From an uncultured Lachnospiraceae bacterium (GTDB lineage Bacteria; Bacillota; Clostridia; Lachnospirales; Lachnospiraceae), in the NCBI GenBank assembly GCA_910586725.1, contig CAJUJL010000055.1:1-16053 (forward strand): DNA of 16,053 nt, written 5' to 3'. Position 1 is the first letter of the stretch; every line of letters starts with the position of its first letter. Below are positions 6,500 through 12,993 of the stretch, piece after piece. The translations under genes and the position numbers were made by a program. A model generated the notes under the pieces. The model was given only the letters and a program-made list of their open reading frames with translations, ran no database searches and was not told the DNA's origin.

Positions 6500-7261
6500 A
6501 TGACAAGAATTATAATGCACGGTTGCAACGGCAAAATGGGCAGGATGATTTCTGAAATCTGCCGGGAAGACAGTGATGCCGAAATTGTTGCGGGAATTGA
6601 TGTAACGGATCAGAAATGCGATTCTTATCCGGTATTTACCGATATTACGAAATGTGACACAGACGCGGATGTAATGATAGACTTTTCCACTGCAAAAGCG
6701 GTAGACGGCGTAATTGCTTACTGTGTGGAAAAGAATATGCCTTTGGTTTTATGCACGACAGGCTTAAGCGATGCACAGGCAGAAAAAATCAGAGAGGCCA
6801 GTGAACGGATTGCTGTTTTAAAGTCGGCGAATATGTCGCTTGGCATCAATACAGTGTTTGAGTTGCTGGAAAAAGCGGTAAAAGCGCTGGGAAATGCCGG
6901 TTTTGATATTGAGATTGTAGAAAAGCACCACAATCAGAAATTAGATGCGCCAAGCGGTACGGCTCTTGCGCTTGCAGACGTTATGAATCAGGCTATGGAT
7001 ATGGCGTATGGTTATAAGTTCGACCGAAGCGGTGAGCGTAAAAAGAGGGAGCCGGATGAAATTGGCATTTCCGCAGTCCGCGGAGGAACGATCGTAGGAG
7101 AGCACGAAGTGATTTTTGCGGGCAGGGATGAAGTAATAGAAATTAAACATACGGCATATTCCCGTTCCGTCTTTGGAAAAGGAGCGATCGAAGCGGCGAA
7201 GTTTCTGCATGGAAAAGAGGCCGGAATGTACGATATGCGAAAACTTGTGCAAAACCGCTAA
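6500..7261 (+). CDS. dapB: 4-hydroxy-tetrahydrodipicolinate reductase
   Basis: It reduces the DapA product with NAD(P)H to tetrahydrodipicolinate, the branch point to meso-diaminopimelate and lysine. The 253-residue protein starts with a Rossmann dinucleotide motif (IIMHGCNGKMGRMI, 4-17), has DFST (61-64) and CTTGLS (85-90), and carries the family signature EKHHNQKLDAPSGTA (141-155) with the catalytic histidine pair and lysine. RGGTIVGEH (194-202) and the C-terminal GMYDM (242-246) are also typical. A TTG at 6488 is in frame, but GGAGGAG at 6490-6496 overlaps it and places the true start at ATG 6500. It is the second gene of the lysine-riboswitch operon and ends in a bidirectional terminator. 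Confidence 0.96.
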   Translation: MTRIIMHGCNGKMGRMISEICREDSDAEIVAGIDVTDQKCDSYPVFTDITKCDTDADVMIDFSTAKAVDGVIAYCVEKNMPLVLCTTGLSDAQAEKIREASERIAVLKSANMSLGINTVFELLEKAVKALGNAGFDIEIVEKHHNQKLDAPSGTALALADVMNQAMDMAYGYKFDRSGERKKREPDEIGISAVRGGTIVGEHEVIFAGRDEVIEIKHTAYSRSVFGKGAIEAAKFLHGKEAGMYDMRKLVQNR

Positions 7262-7268
7262 GAAATAC

Positions 7269-7307
7269 AAAAAGCTGTTATGGGATCAGGATCCTGACAG
7301 CTTTTTT
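7269..7307. terminator. Bidirectional terminator between dapB and the DtxR-family gene
   Basis: AAAAAGCTGT (7269-7278) pairs with ACAGCTTTTT (7297-7306), with an inner GGATC/GATCC stem. T runs arise on both strands, so it can end dapB rightward and the convergent repressor gene leftward; the latter's stop codon is only three bases away. Confidence 0.85.
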
Positions 7308-7309
7308 GT

Positions 7310-7684
7310 TTATATATTATTTTCATCCGCCACGTATTTTTTGATGGCTGCAAAACTTTCTTTACTGATGACGTGTTCCATGCGGCAGGCGTCTTCCGCT
7401 GCAATCGTTTCATCTACGCCGAGGGAAATGAGCCAGCCGGAGAGAAACGTATGGCGCTCATAAATCATCTCCGCAATTTCAAGACCTTTCTTTGTCAAGG
7501 TAATAAATCCGGCATTACTGACGGAAATGCATCCGTTTTCCCTTAAATTTTTCATGGCGACGCTGATGCTGGATTTTTTGAAATTCATTTCCGCCGCAAT
7601 GTCTACGGAGCGCACCACCGGAAGACGTTTGCTTAAAATCAGTATCGTTTCCAGGTAGTTTTCCGCGGATTCGTTTTTGTTCAT
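7310..7684 (-). CDS. DtxR/MntR-family metal-dependent transcriptional repressor
   Basis: The 124-residue protein has an N-terminal winged helix (about 5-65; VRSVDIAAEMNFKKSSISVA is the recognition region, followed by the wing NAGFITLT) and a dimerisation/metal domain (about 70-120). Metal ligands of the family can be traced: His78 in YERHTFL, and C100-x-x-E103-H104 in AEDACRMEHVIS. The Cys matches DtxR/IdeR (Cys102), whereas B. subtilis MntR has Glu there. Residue 9 is Asn where MntR has Asp8 and DtxR has Met10, and Glu12 aligns with MntR Glu11. There is no C-terminal SH3 domain, as in MntR. GGAGG seven bases upstream supports the start at 7684. It is divergent from the CorA-type transporter gene, so it may regulate that gene, itself, or distant metal-uptake genes. 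Metal identity (Fe or Mn) is uncertain. Confidence 0.88.
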   Translation of the reverse strand: MNKNESAENYLETILILSKRLPVVRSVDIAAEMNFKKSSISVAMKNLRENGCISVSNAGFITLTKKGLEIAEMIYERHTFLSGWLISLGVDETIAAEDACRMEHVISKESFAAIKKYVADENNI

Positions 7685-7740
7685 ACAAAATCCTCCGATC
7701 TAAATCTCATAGAGTCAAGGAATATTATAGCATATTTTCA

Positions 7741-7756
7741 TTTGATATGATATACT
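7741..7756 (+). promoter_or_regulatory. Candidate -10 region of the corA-like gene in the divergent intergenic region
   Basis: Overlapping TATGAT (7746-7751) and TATACT (7751-7756) lie 32 bases before the start at 7789; neither has a good -35 at 17 bases. On the minus strand a TATAAT (7730-7725) could serve the repressor gene. I saw no clear palindromic DtxR or MntR operator in 7685-7788. Confidence 0.4.
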
Positions 7757-7788
7757 AAGAACAGAAATTGTGCAAATGGAGGCGGAAT

Positions 7789-8733
7789 ATGAAGATTATA
7801 TATAAGACGGACAATGGCATTCTTTCACCAAAAGAAGCGTTTGAACCCGACATCTGGATCAATCTGATTTCGCCGAATATGGAAGAACTGACTGAAGTTG
7901 CGACATATTATGACGTTGATATAGCAGACGTACGTGCGGCGCTCGATGAAGAAGAGAGTTCCCGTGTACAGATTGAAGACGGATATACGTTGATTTTAGT
8001 GGATATTCCCTATGAAGAAATCCGTAACGAGCAGCGGGCCTATACGACGATTCCGCTGGGCATTCTTTTGGTGGAAGATGCGATTATCACGGTTTGCAGT
8101 GATGATACGGTGATTTTAAATTATTTTTCCAATAACAGAATGCGTGGATTCAGCACCAAGAAGAAAATGCGTTTTGTTTACCAGATTTTACTGCGTACGG
8201 CGAACCTGTATCAGGCTTTGCTTCGGGCCATTGATAAGAGGAGAAGCGAGGTCGAGAAGAGAGTCGGCACCGAGACGACGGAAGATAAGGACTTGATCAA
8301 CCTGCATGAACTGGAGACGAACCTTGTCTACTTTGCCACTTCGCTTAGCGCCAATAAAGTCGTGCTGGACCGCCTGACCCGGTATGAAAGGATCAAGCAG
8401 TATCCGGAAGATAAAGAGCTGCTTGACGACGTAATCGTAGAGAACCGCCAGGCGATTGAGATGACGAATATTTACCGTGATATTATTCATGGTTCCAGGG
8501 AGCTGGTGTCGACCATTATCAATAACCGTATGAATAATATCATGAAATTTTTGGCTTCTATAACGCTTGTCATGGCCATCCCGACGATCATATCCGGAAT
8601 TTACGGAATGAACGTCAGCGGAAAGTGGATGCCGTTGTCAACAACGCCTCACGGATTCGCGATCATCTGCGTAGTGATTGGAATTATCTGCGCTTTGGCC
8701 TTGATTATTTTAAAACGTTGTAAGATGCTTTAA
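7789..8733 (+). CDS. CorA-family magnesium/divalent cation transporter
   Basis: CorA proteins are pentameric channels for Mg2+ (some for Co2+, Ni2+ or Zn2+) in the cytoplasmic membrane. The 314-residue protein has a large acidic cytoplasmic domain, a long helical stretch (about 130-250), and two C-terminal membrane helices: FLASITLVMAIPTIISGIYG, ending in the selectivity motif GMN (273-275), and a second helix near FAIICVVIGIICALALIIL. The external loop reads GKWMPLST instead of the MPEL of E. coli CorA, which is common in clostridial members. A TTG at 7768 is in frame upstream, but GGAGG at 7778-7782 places the start at ATG 7789. It is a single-gene unit ending in a strong terminator. Which metal it carries cannot be told from sequence. 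Confidence 0.93.
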   Translation: MKIIYKTDNGILSPKEAFEPDIWINLISPNMEELTEVATYYDVDIADVRAALDEEESSRVQIEDGYTLILVDIPYEEIRNEQRAYTTIPLGILLVEDAIITVCSDDTVILNYFSNNRMRGFSTKKKMRFVYQILLRTANLYQALLRAIDKRRSEVEKRVGTETTEDKDLINLHELETNLVYFATSLSANKVVLDRLTRYERIKQYPEDKELLDDVIVENRQAIEMTNIYRDIIHGSRELVSTIINNRMNNIMKFLASITLVMAIPTIISGIYGMNVSGKWMPLSTTPHGFAIICVVIGIICALALIILKRCKML

Positions 8734-8752
8734 TGATAAGAAATGATTTTCG

Positions 8753-8784
8753 GCAGACATGCTTTTGCGCATGTCTGCTTTTTT
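8753..8784 (+). terminator. Strong terminator after the corA-like gene
   Basis: GCAGACATGC (8753-8762) and GCATGTCTGC (8769-8778) form a perfect ten-pair stem followed by six T residues, 20 bases after the stop codon. Confidence 0.93.
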
Positions 8785-8830
8785 GCTGCCATCGATTCCC
8801 ATCCAAACTCATATTTTTTGGTCACAATTT

Positions 8831-8847
8831 TGTAATAAGATTGTAAT
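8831..8847 (+). promoter_or_regulatory. WalR (YycF)-type operator in the promoter region of the NlpC/P60 gene
   Basis: TGTAAT (8831-8836), five bases, TGTAAT (8842-8847) is an exact fit to the WalR consensus known from B. subtilis and S. aureus: two TGT(A/T)A(A/T/C) half-sites five bases apart. It lies 25 bases before the start codon of a secreted cell-wall hydrolase, the classical kind of WalR target. The second half-site overlaps a possible -10 (TAATAT, 8844-8849), for which I found no good -35. Confidence 0.55.
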
Positions 8848-8871
8848 ATGTTTGGAAAGGAGAATACGAAA

Positions 8872-10101
8872 ATGAAACAGAGGAGCAGAAAGCTGGCATG
8901 TCTTTGCATTGCTACGGCATTGATCGCAGCGGCAAATACAAAACCGGTAAAAGCAGATGAGAGAAATAAGCAGGAGGAAGCGGTTACAGAGTCCCATGCG
9001 TTACATATTGGAGCGGCTGCGTTTGCAATTGAGTCCGCGCAAATTGGAGTGGAGGAATTTCAAAAGAAAGATATCCGGGAAAAACCGCAGCCAGACGAGC
9101 CGGAAGCTTTGCCGGAGCTGGCGGTTGCCCAGGTGGATTCCTATATCAATGTCCGCAGCCAGCCAGGACTGGATGGCGAGATTGTAGGAAAGCTTTACAA
9201 CGATTCTGTCGGTGAAATTGTAAAAGAAGAAGGAGAATGGCTGCAAATTTCTTCCGGAACCGTTCAGGGATATATTAAAGCCGAATATGCGCTGCGTGGA
9301 GAAGAGGGGGCTGCTAAAGCAGAAGAAGTGGGAGAACGCCGCGCGAAGGTAGAGGCGGTTACGCTTAGGCTGCGGGAAGAGGCTACAACGGAATCGGAGA
9401 CATTGGGACTTTTGCCGCAGGCGGAAGAATTGCTTGTGGAAGAAGAAGCGGAAGGCTGGATTAAAGTAACGACGCAGGAGCAGGAGGGCGGTTACGTATC
9501 GGCGGATCATGTGGAAGTTTATACAATTCATCCGGTTGCAGAATCCAAAGAGGAAGAAGAAGCGCGTCTTGCAGCGATGGAAGCCGAAAATGCGCAGAAT
9601 TTGAACCGGCAGGAAACACAGGCGCAGACGGCTGTTGAGGAGCTAAAGCAGCAAAATCTGGAAAGCTTTGGAGAAGGAAAGACCATCGTGCAGGAGGAAG
9701 AAAAGAAGACGGTTCACAAGACGGAGCAAAAGGAAGAGGTAAAAGCGCCTTCCGGAGGAATCGGAACAAAGATTGCGGACTACGCGCTTCAGTTTGTAGG
9801 AAATCCGTATGTGTACGGAGGAACCAGCTTAACGAATGGAGCGGACTGTTCCGGATTTGTCATGAGCGTGTACGCTCACTTTGGCATTGGTCTGCCAAGA
9901 ACTTCCGGAGAGCAGGGGCAATGCGGGACAAACGTGGGAGGAATTGAAAACGCGCTGCCCGGCGATCTGGTATCTTATTCCGGCCATATTGGCATTTATA
10001 TCGGAAACGGTCAGATCGTCCATGCGAGCACCGAAAAAACGGGAATTAAAATATCAAACGCATCGTACCGCCCGATTCTTTCCGTGCGCAGAATCGTATA
10101 A
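8872..10101 (+). CDS. Secreted NlpC/P60 peptidoglycan endopeptidase with two SH3 domains
   Basis: The 409-residue exported protein cleaves peptide stems of peptidoglycan (gamma-D-Glu-diamino acid bond in the family). Residues 1-28 form a signal peptide (basic start, ACLCIATALIAAANT core, KADE cleavage region). Two bacterial SH3 domains follow at about 84-142 (VDSYINVRSQPG...GYIKAEY) and 157-217 (VEAVTLRLREEA...GYVSADHV). Next comes a charged Glu/Gln/Lys-rich helical linker (about 222-292). The C-terminal NlpC/P60 domain (about 297-409) has Cys326 in NGADCSGFV, His372 in SGHIGIYIGNG and a third polar residue His384 in IVHAS. An ATG at 8848 is in frame, but AAAGGAG at 8856-8862 is nine bases from 8872, which gives a proper signal peptide. 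A WalR-like box lies upstream. No terminator separates it from the regulator 67 bases downstream. Confidence 0.95.
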   Translation: MKQRSRKLACLCIATALIAAANTKPVKADERNKQEEAVTESHALHIGAAAFAIESAQIGVEEFQKKDIREKPQPDEPEALPELAVAQVDSYINVRSQPGLDGEIVGKLYNDSVGEIVKEEGEWLQISSGTVQGYIKAEYALRGEEGAAKAEEVGERRAKVEAVTLRLREEATTESETLGLLPQAEELLVEEEAEGWIKVTTQEQEGGYVSADHVEVYTIHPVAESKEEEEARLAAMEAENAQNLNRQETQAQTAVEELKQQNLESFGEGKTIVQEEEKKTVHKTEQKEEVKAPSGGIGTKIADYALQFVGNPYVYGGTSLTNGADCSGFVMSVYAHFGIGLPRTSGEQGQCGTNVGGIENALPGDLVSYSGHIGIYIGNGQIVHASTEKTGIKISNASYRPILSVRRIV

Positions 10102-10168
10102 ATGCAGCAGAAAACTGCCATACTTAGATGAGATAGAAAAATGTTTGCGCTGGCAGGTGTCTGGTTTT

Positions 10169-10747
10169 ATGAAGGTATTCGTCCATGGGCAGGAAAAGGC
10201 CTGGATTCGGGAACTTAACAGATTGTGCGGAAAAGATCAAATATATTTTTGTGAAGAAAAAGAGTCGTTTCGCGATATTCATCTGATCATTACGGATTTT
10301 CCGATTGAAGAATCAAGGAAAGGAATTTTATTGAAGATTCCTTTCCTTGTCGTATCCAGAGAAAAAAGAGAAGAAAAAATACTGGAAGCTTTTCGAAAAG
10401 GAGCCGAGGATTATATGATTTATCCGGTTAGCCCGAGAATTGCACGAGCGCGTATCCTGCGCATTTTAAATCATTTTAAAAAAGAGCGCGAATATTTAAA
10501 AAAAATTTGTTCCCATGTCCATTTTACGCCAAATGAATACAAAATTCTTTCTGTTCTGACGGCGCATCCTGGGAGGGCCGTTTCCAGAAATGAATTGATT
10601 GAGAGGGCGTTTTCCGATTCATACGATGGGTTTGACAGGAATATAGACAATTATGTGAAAGAAATCCGTAAAAAGATGAATGCGGAATTTGGAAAAAGAA
10701 ACCGCATCGAAACGGTCTATGGGATCGGATACCGGTATTTGCCCTGA
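10169..10747 (+). CDS. Atypical OmpR/PhoB-family response regulator with degenerate receiver
   Basis: The 192-residue protein is shorter than the usual 225-240. Residues about 1-105 resemble a receiver: HLIITDFPIE (38-47) occupies the phospho-acceptor strand with Asp43, FLVVSRE (59-65) the threonine strand, and AFRKGAEDYMIYPVSPR (74-90) the alpha4-beta5 segment. The acidic pair normally at the end of beta1 is missing (MKVFVHGQE), the Thr/Ser strand reads VSRE, and the invariant Lys of the KP motif is Tyr85. The winged-helix DNA-binding domain (117-192) is intact: FTPNEYKILSVL...VSRNELIERAF...VDNYVKEIRKKM-like region...IETVYGIGYRYL. It probably works without conventional phosphorylation. ATG 10169 has only a weak AGGTG upstream, so translation may begin elsewhere (a TTG lies upstream in frame) or be coupled to the NlpC/P60 gene. 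No histidine kinase gene is adjacent. Confidence 0.8.
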   Translation: MKVFVHGQEKAWIRELNRLCGKDQIYFCEEKESFRDIHLIITDFPIEESRKGILLKIPFLVVSREKREEKILEAFRKGAEDYMIYPVSPRIARARILRILNHFKKEREYLKKICSHVHFTPNEYKILSVLTAHPGRAVSRNELIERAFSDSYDGFDRNIDNYVKEIRKKMNAEFGKRNRIETVYGIGYRYLP

Positions 10748-10771
10748 AAATTCTCTGGTAAATTCATCTTC

Positions 10772-10800
10772 TTGTAATTCCGTGCCCGGTATGGTAGAAT
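10772..10800 (+). promoter_or_regulatory. Promoter of the DUF1934 gene
   Basis: TTGTAA (10772-10777), a 17-base spacer and TAGAAT (10795-10800) form a good sigma-A type promoter 28 bases before the start codon. Confidence 0.7.
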
Positions 10801-10828
10801 AACAGGCGAAAGATGAGGCGATTAAACT

Positions 10829-11281
10829 ATGACAAAAGATGTAATAGTGTCCATTAACGGACTGCAGATTGCGAGACAGAACGAGGAATCCGAACCGATC
10901 GAAGTGATTACGGCCGGAGACTATTATAAGAAAAACGATAAGCATTATATTATCTATGACGAAGTGGCGGAAGGCTTTGAAGGCGTCACAAAAAATGTCG
11001 TAAAGCTGCAGGAAAACTGCATGGACATTACGAAGCGCGGCATTACCAACGTACATATGGTCTTTGAAAAGAATAAAAAGCATGTTACCTGCTATGAGAC
11101 GCCGTTTGGAAGTCTGATGCTTGGAATCAATGCGAAAAACATTAAAATTACGGAAGCGGAAAACGACATTTCCGTAGACGTCGATTATGCGCTTGAACTA
11201 AACGATACACACCTGGCAGACTGCAAAATCAAGGTGGCCATTCAGTCAAGGGAGAGCGGAGAATTTCGTATTTTATCCTGA
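10829..11281 (+). CDS. DUF1934 (YwiB-like) beta-barrel protein of unknown function
   Basis: The 150-residue cytosolic protein has no signal or membrane segment. The pattern fits DUF1934, a small calycin-like beta barrel found in Bacillota (B. subtilis YwiB): DVIVSINGLQ at the start, ITAGDYYKKNDKHYIIYDE (27-45), TKNVVKLQENCMDITKRG (54-71), the central VHMVFEKNKKHVTCYETPFGSL, and the C-terminal VDVDYALELNDTHLADCKI. Its biochemical role is not established. The ribosome-binding site is weak (GAGGCG at about 10814-10819). The gene has its own promoter and terminator and is convergent with DUF2461, so its neighbours give no functional hint. Confidence 0.85.
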   Translation: MTKDVIVSINGLQIARQNEESEPIEVITAGDYYKKNDKHYIIYDEVAEGFEGVTKNVVKLQENCMDITKRGITNVHMVFEKNKKHVTCYETPFGSLMLGINAKNIKITEAENDISVDVDYALELNDTHLADCKIKVAIQSRESGEFRILS

Positions 11282-11293
11282 TCGTGTGAAAAT

Positions 11294-11315
11294 GTGCGAA
11301 GTCTTCGTGCTTTTT
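11294..11315 (+). terminator. Terminator after the DUF1934 gene
   Basis: GTGCGAA (11294-11300) pairs with TTCGTGC (11304-11310) using two G-U pairs and a three-base loop, and five T residues follow. It lies 13 bases after the stop codon. Confidence 0.55.
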
Positions 11316-11326
11316 CGCGTGCTTTG

Positions 11327-11365
11327 CGGGCAGATAAAGACAGGAGATTCGCTTTTATCTGCCCG
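11327..11365. repeat. Perfect 12-bp inverted repeat between convergent genes
   Basis: CGGGCAGATAAA (11327-11338) and TTTATCTGCCCG (11354-11365) are exact complements around a 15-base loop. No T run follows on either strand. It lies 13 bases beyond the stop codon of the leftward DUF2461 gene and may end or stabilise that transcript. Confidence 0.75.
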
Positions 11366-11378
11366 AAGCTCCACTTGC

Positions 11379-12065
11379 TTAACGTACCGGCATCTGAAAA
11401 TCAACGAGCGCCTTGTTCAAATAGTCATTGAAGGGCTTCATGATTTGAAACAGTTCCGCTGCTTTTGAAAGAAATGTTTTTTCATCTCTGATTTCTTCGT
11501 CGCTTAGCGGGTATTCTAAATACCAGCTCTTAAACTTCAGATATTCTGCTTGCGGGTGCGTTTTCTCATATCCCGCGGGAACTTTCTTTAACGCGGTTCC
11601 CTTTACGGTAAAATATTTTTTAAACTCCTGTCTGTGTATCAGATTTTCCCATTCTTCGCCATTTTGGCAAATATAATCCCGAATCATCGCAGTTGCGTCC
11701 TTGAACATGTCTGCAAACAGGCCGCCGCCTAAAAAAGACTGATTTTCGGGCTTAATCATTAAATAATAGCCGACAGGAACCGGCAGCTTCCCTTTTGAGG
11801 AAATATGAGCGCGAAACGCAGGATTATAGGGCGACTTGTCATGACTGAACCGGGTGTCTCTCACAATTTTAAATGTGAGGTCTTTCGGATTATTATGTAA
11901 AATGCTGCCGTCAAATTTTCCGATTTCTAATATCAGCGACTGCAAGAATTCTTCAAATGCAGAGCTTGCCGTTTTAAAGTCGTCTTTGTTTGCATGATAC
12001 CATTCGCGGTTGTTGTTCATGCGCAATGCATTTAGATAGTCAAGAATCAAAGTTGTATTCATCAT
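11379..12065 (-). CDS. DUF2461 family protein (TIGR02453-like)
   Basis: The 228-residue soluble protein has the family's conserved order: LDYLNALRMNNNREWYHANK (about 8-27), in which the N-x-R/K-x-W-F/Y motif is diagnostic; FKIVRDTRFSHDKSPYNPAF (about 65-84) with the Arg-rich segment; GYYLMIKPENQSFLGGGL (about 99-116); and the C-terminal LKFKSWYLEYPL. The family's biochemical function is not known. AAGGAG seven bases upstream supports ATG 12065. It starts 12 bases after the stop codon of the sigma-factor gene on the same strand, so the two are almost certainly cotranscribed. Nothing suggests truncation. Confidence 0.88.
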   Translation of the reverse strand: MMNTTLILDYLNALRMNNNREWYHANKDDFKTASSAFEEFLQSLILEIGKFDGSILHNNPKDLTFKIVRDTRFSHDKSPYNPAFRAHISSKGKLPVPVGYYLMIKPENQSFLGGGLFADMFKDATAMIRDYICQNGEEWENLIHRQEFKKYFTVKGTALKKVPAGYEKTHPQAEYLKFKSWYLEYPLSDEEIRDEKTFLSKAAELFQIMKPFNDYLNKALVDFQMPVR

Positions 12066-12077
12066 TTGCCATCTCCT

Positions 12078-12929
12078 TTATGAATTTCGGATAACAGAAA
12101 TCTGCGTGGACTTTAATAACTCCTGAAGCAGCAGCTTCATGCGTTCGGAAGATTGATAAGACTTGCAGAAAGAAAAGTCCTGTGATAAATCGTCCATATC
12201 TTCCATTGCGGTTTTTACATCCAGCATGGTCTGAACGGGGATTTGGACAGCAGACGTATAATCCAGCTGCTGTGGGTTTATCCTGTGGTTTTGTATTGCA
12301 TAATTTACCCTGTTTTTGCATTTGCATGTTCCGTTCCCATATTCTCCGCAGTACTGTTCCAGAAAGCCGGCCATTTTTTTGCGTATTCGGGAAAGGCGTT
12401 TACGGTACGCTTCCGGGGTCATTCCCAAAATATCCCCTGCAACGCGGCTGTCTGCTTTAAACATGGTTCCCAGTATAAAAATACATCTGCTTTCTGTGTC
12501 AAGGCACTGCAGCATTACGTTGGTGCACGACATTTTCAGCTCTTCCGCCAGAATGTCTTTTTCCACATTCTGGGTCAGGTCCGGAATATCTTTTGTTTTA
12601 CCGTTTTGGATGTCGTCTCCATAATACTCAAAGCTAAGCGGATAGTGGGCAAACATATGCTTTTTGTAATTTTTCAGATGATTTGCGGCAATGCTGAATA
12701 CCCATGTTGTAAAAGAACTGTCGCCCCGGAAGGATGAGAGATGGGTGATCATTTTCAGCAGAATGTCCTGTGTGGCGTCTTCCGCGTCCGCAAAAGTTCC
12801 AAGCATACGCAGAGATAAATTAAATACAATGTCCTGCACGCTTGCAACAAGCGTTTCAAGGGCCTGTTTATCTCCTGCTGTGGCTTTGTTGACCAAATCC
12901 AGTAATTGGTCATTCGTTTTTTTGTTCAT
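12078..12929 (-). CDS. ECF-like sigma-70 family RNA polymerase sigma factor with a cysteine-containing C-terminal extension
   Basis: The 283-residue protein has sigma region 2 at about 22-90 (LRMLGTFADAEDATQDILLK and FRGDSSFTTWVFSIAANHLK) and region 4 at about 137-190 (LDTESRCIFILGTMF...DILGMTPEAYRKRLSRIRKK). It lacks regions 1.1 and 3, as ECF sigma factors do. After region 4 come about 90 more residues. These begin with Cys194-Gly, Cys202 and Cys204 (CGEYGNGTCKCKNR), a short motif I recall from related sigma factors, followed by a region that is probably helical. A typical ECF factor ends near residue 190. AAGGAGGT upstream supports the start at 12929. It lies between MATE (upstream) and DUF2461 (downstream) on the same strand. 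No anti-sigma gene (ZAS or RsgI type) is adjacent, so the tail may do the sensing; that is inference. Confidence 0.85.
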   Translation of the reverse strand: MNKKTNDQLLDLVNKATAGDKQALETLVASVQDIVFNLSLRMLGTFADAEDATQDILLKMITHLSSFRGDSSFTTWVFSIAANHLKNYKKHMFAHYPLSFEYYGDDIQNGKTKDIPDLTQNVEKDILAEELKMSCTNVMLQCLDTESRCIFILGTMFKADSRVAGDILGMTPEAYRKRLSRIRKKMAGFLEQYCGEYGNGTCKCKNRVNYAIQNHRINPQQLDYTSAVQIPVQTMLDVKTAMEDMDDLSQDFSFCKSYQSSERMKLLLQELLKSTQISVIRNS

Positions 12930-12993
12930 AAAAATTTAACCTCCTTTATTGAATTAGACAACCGTTTTCTATCTGTGTGACAGAAAAATTTTA

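Noticed and set aside
9001..9531. Long minus-strand ORFs inside the NlpC/P60 gene
   Set aside because: They mirror a Glu/Lys/Gln-rich coding region on the other strand and have no start signals or family match.
9881..10168. Longer form of the atypical regulator starting at 9881
   Set aside because: The first 96 codons overlap the NlpC/P60 catalytic domain in another frame and do not resemble a receiver. Similarity begins at about 10169.
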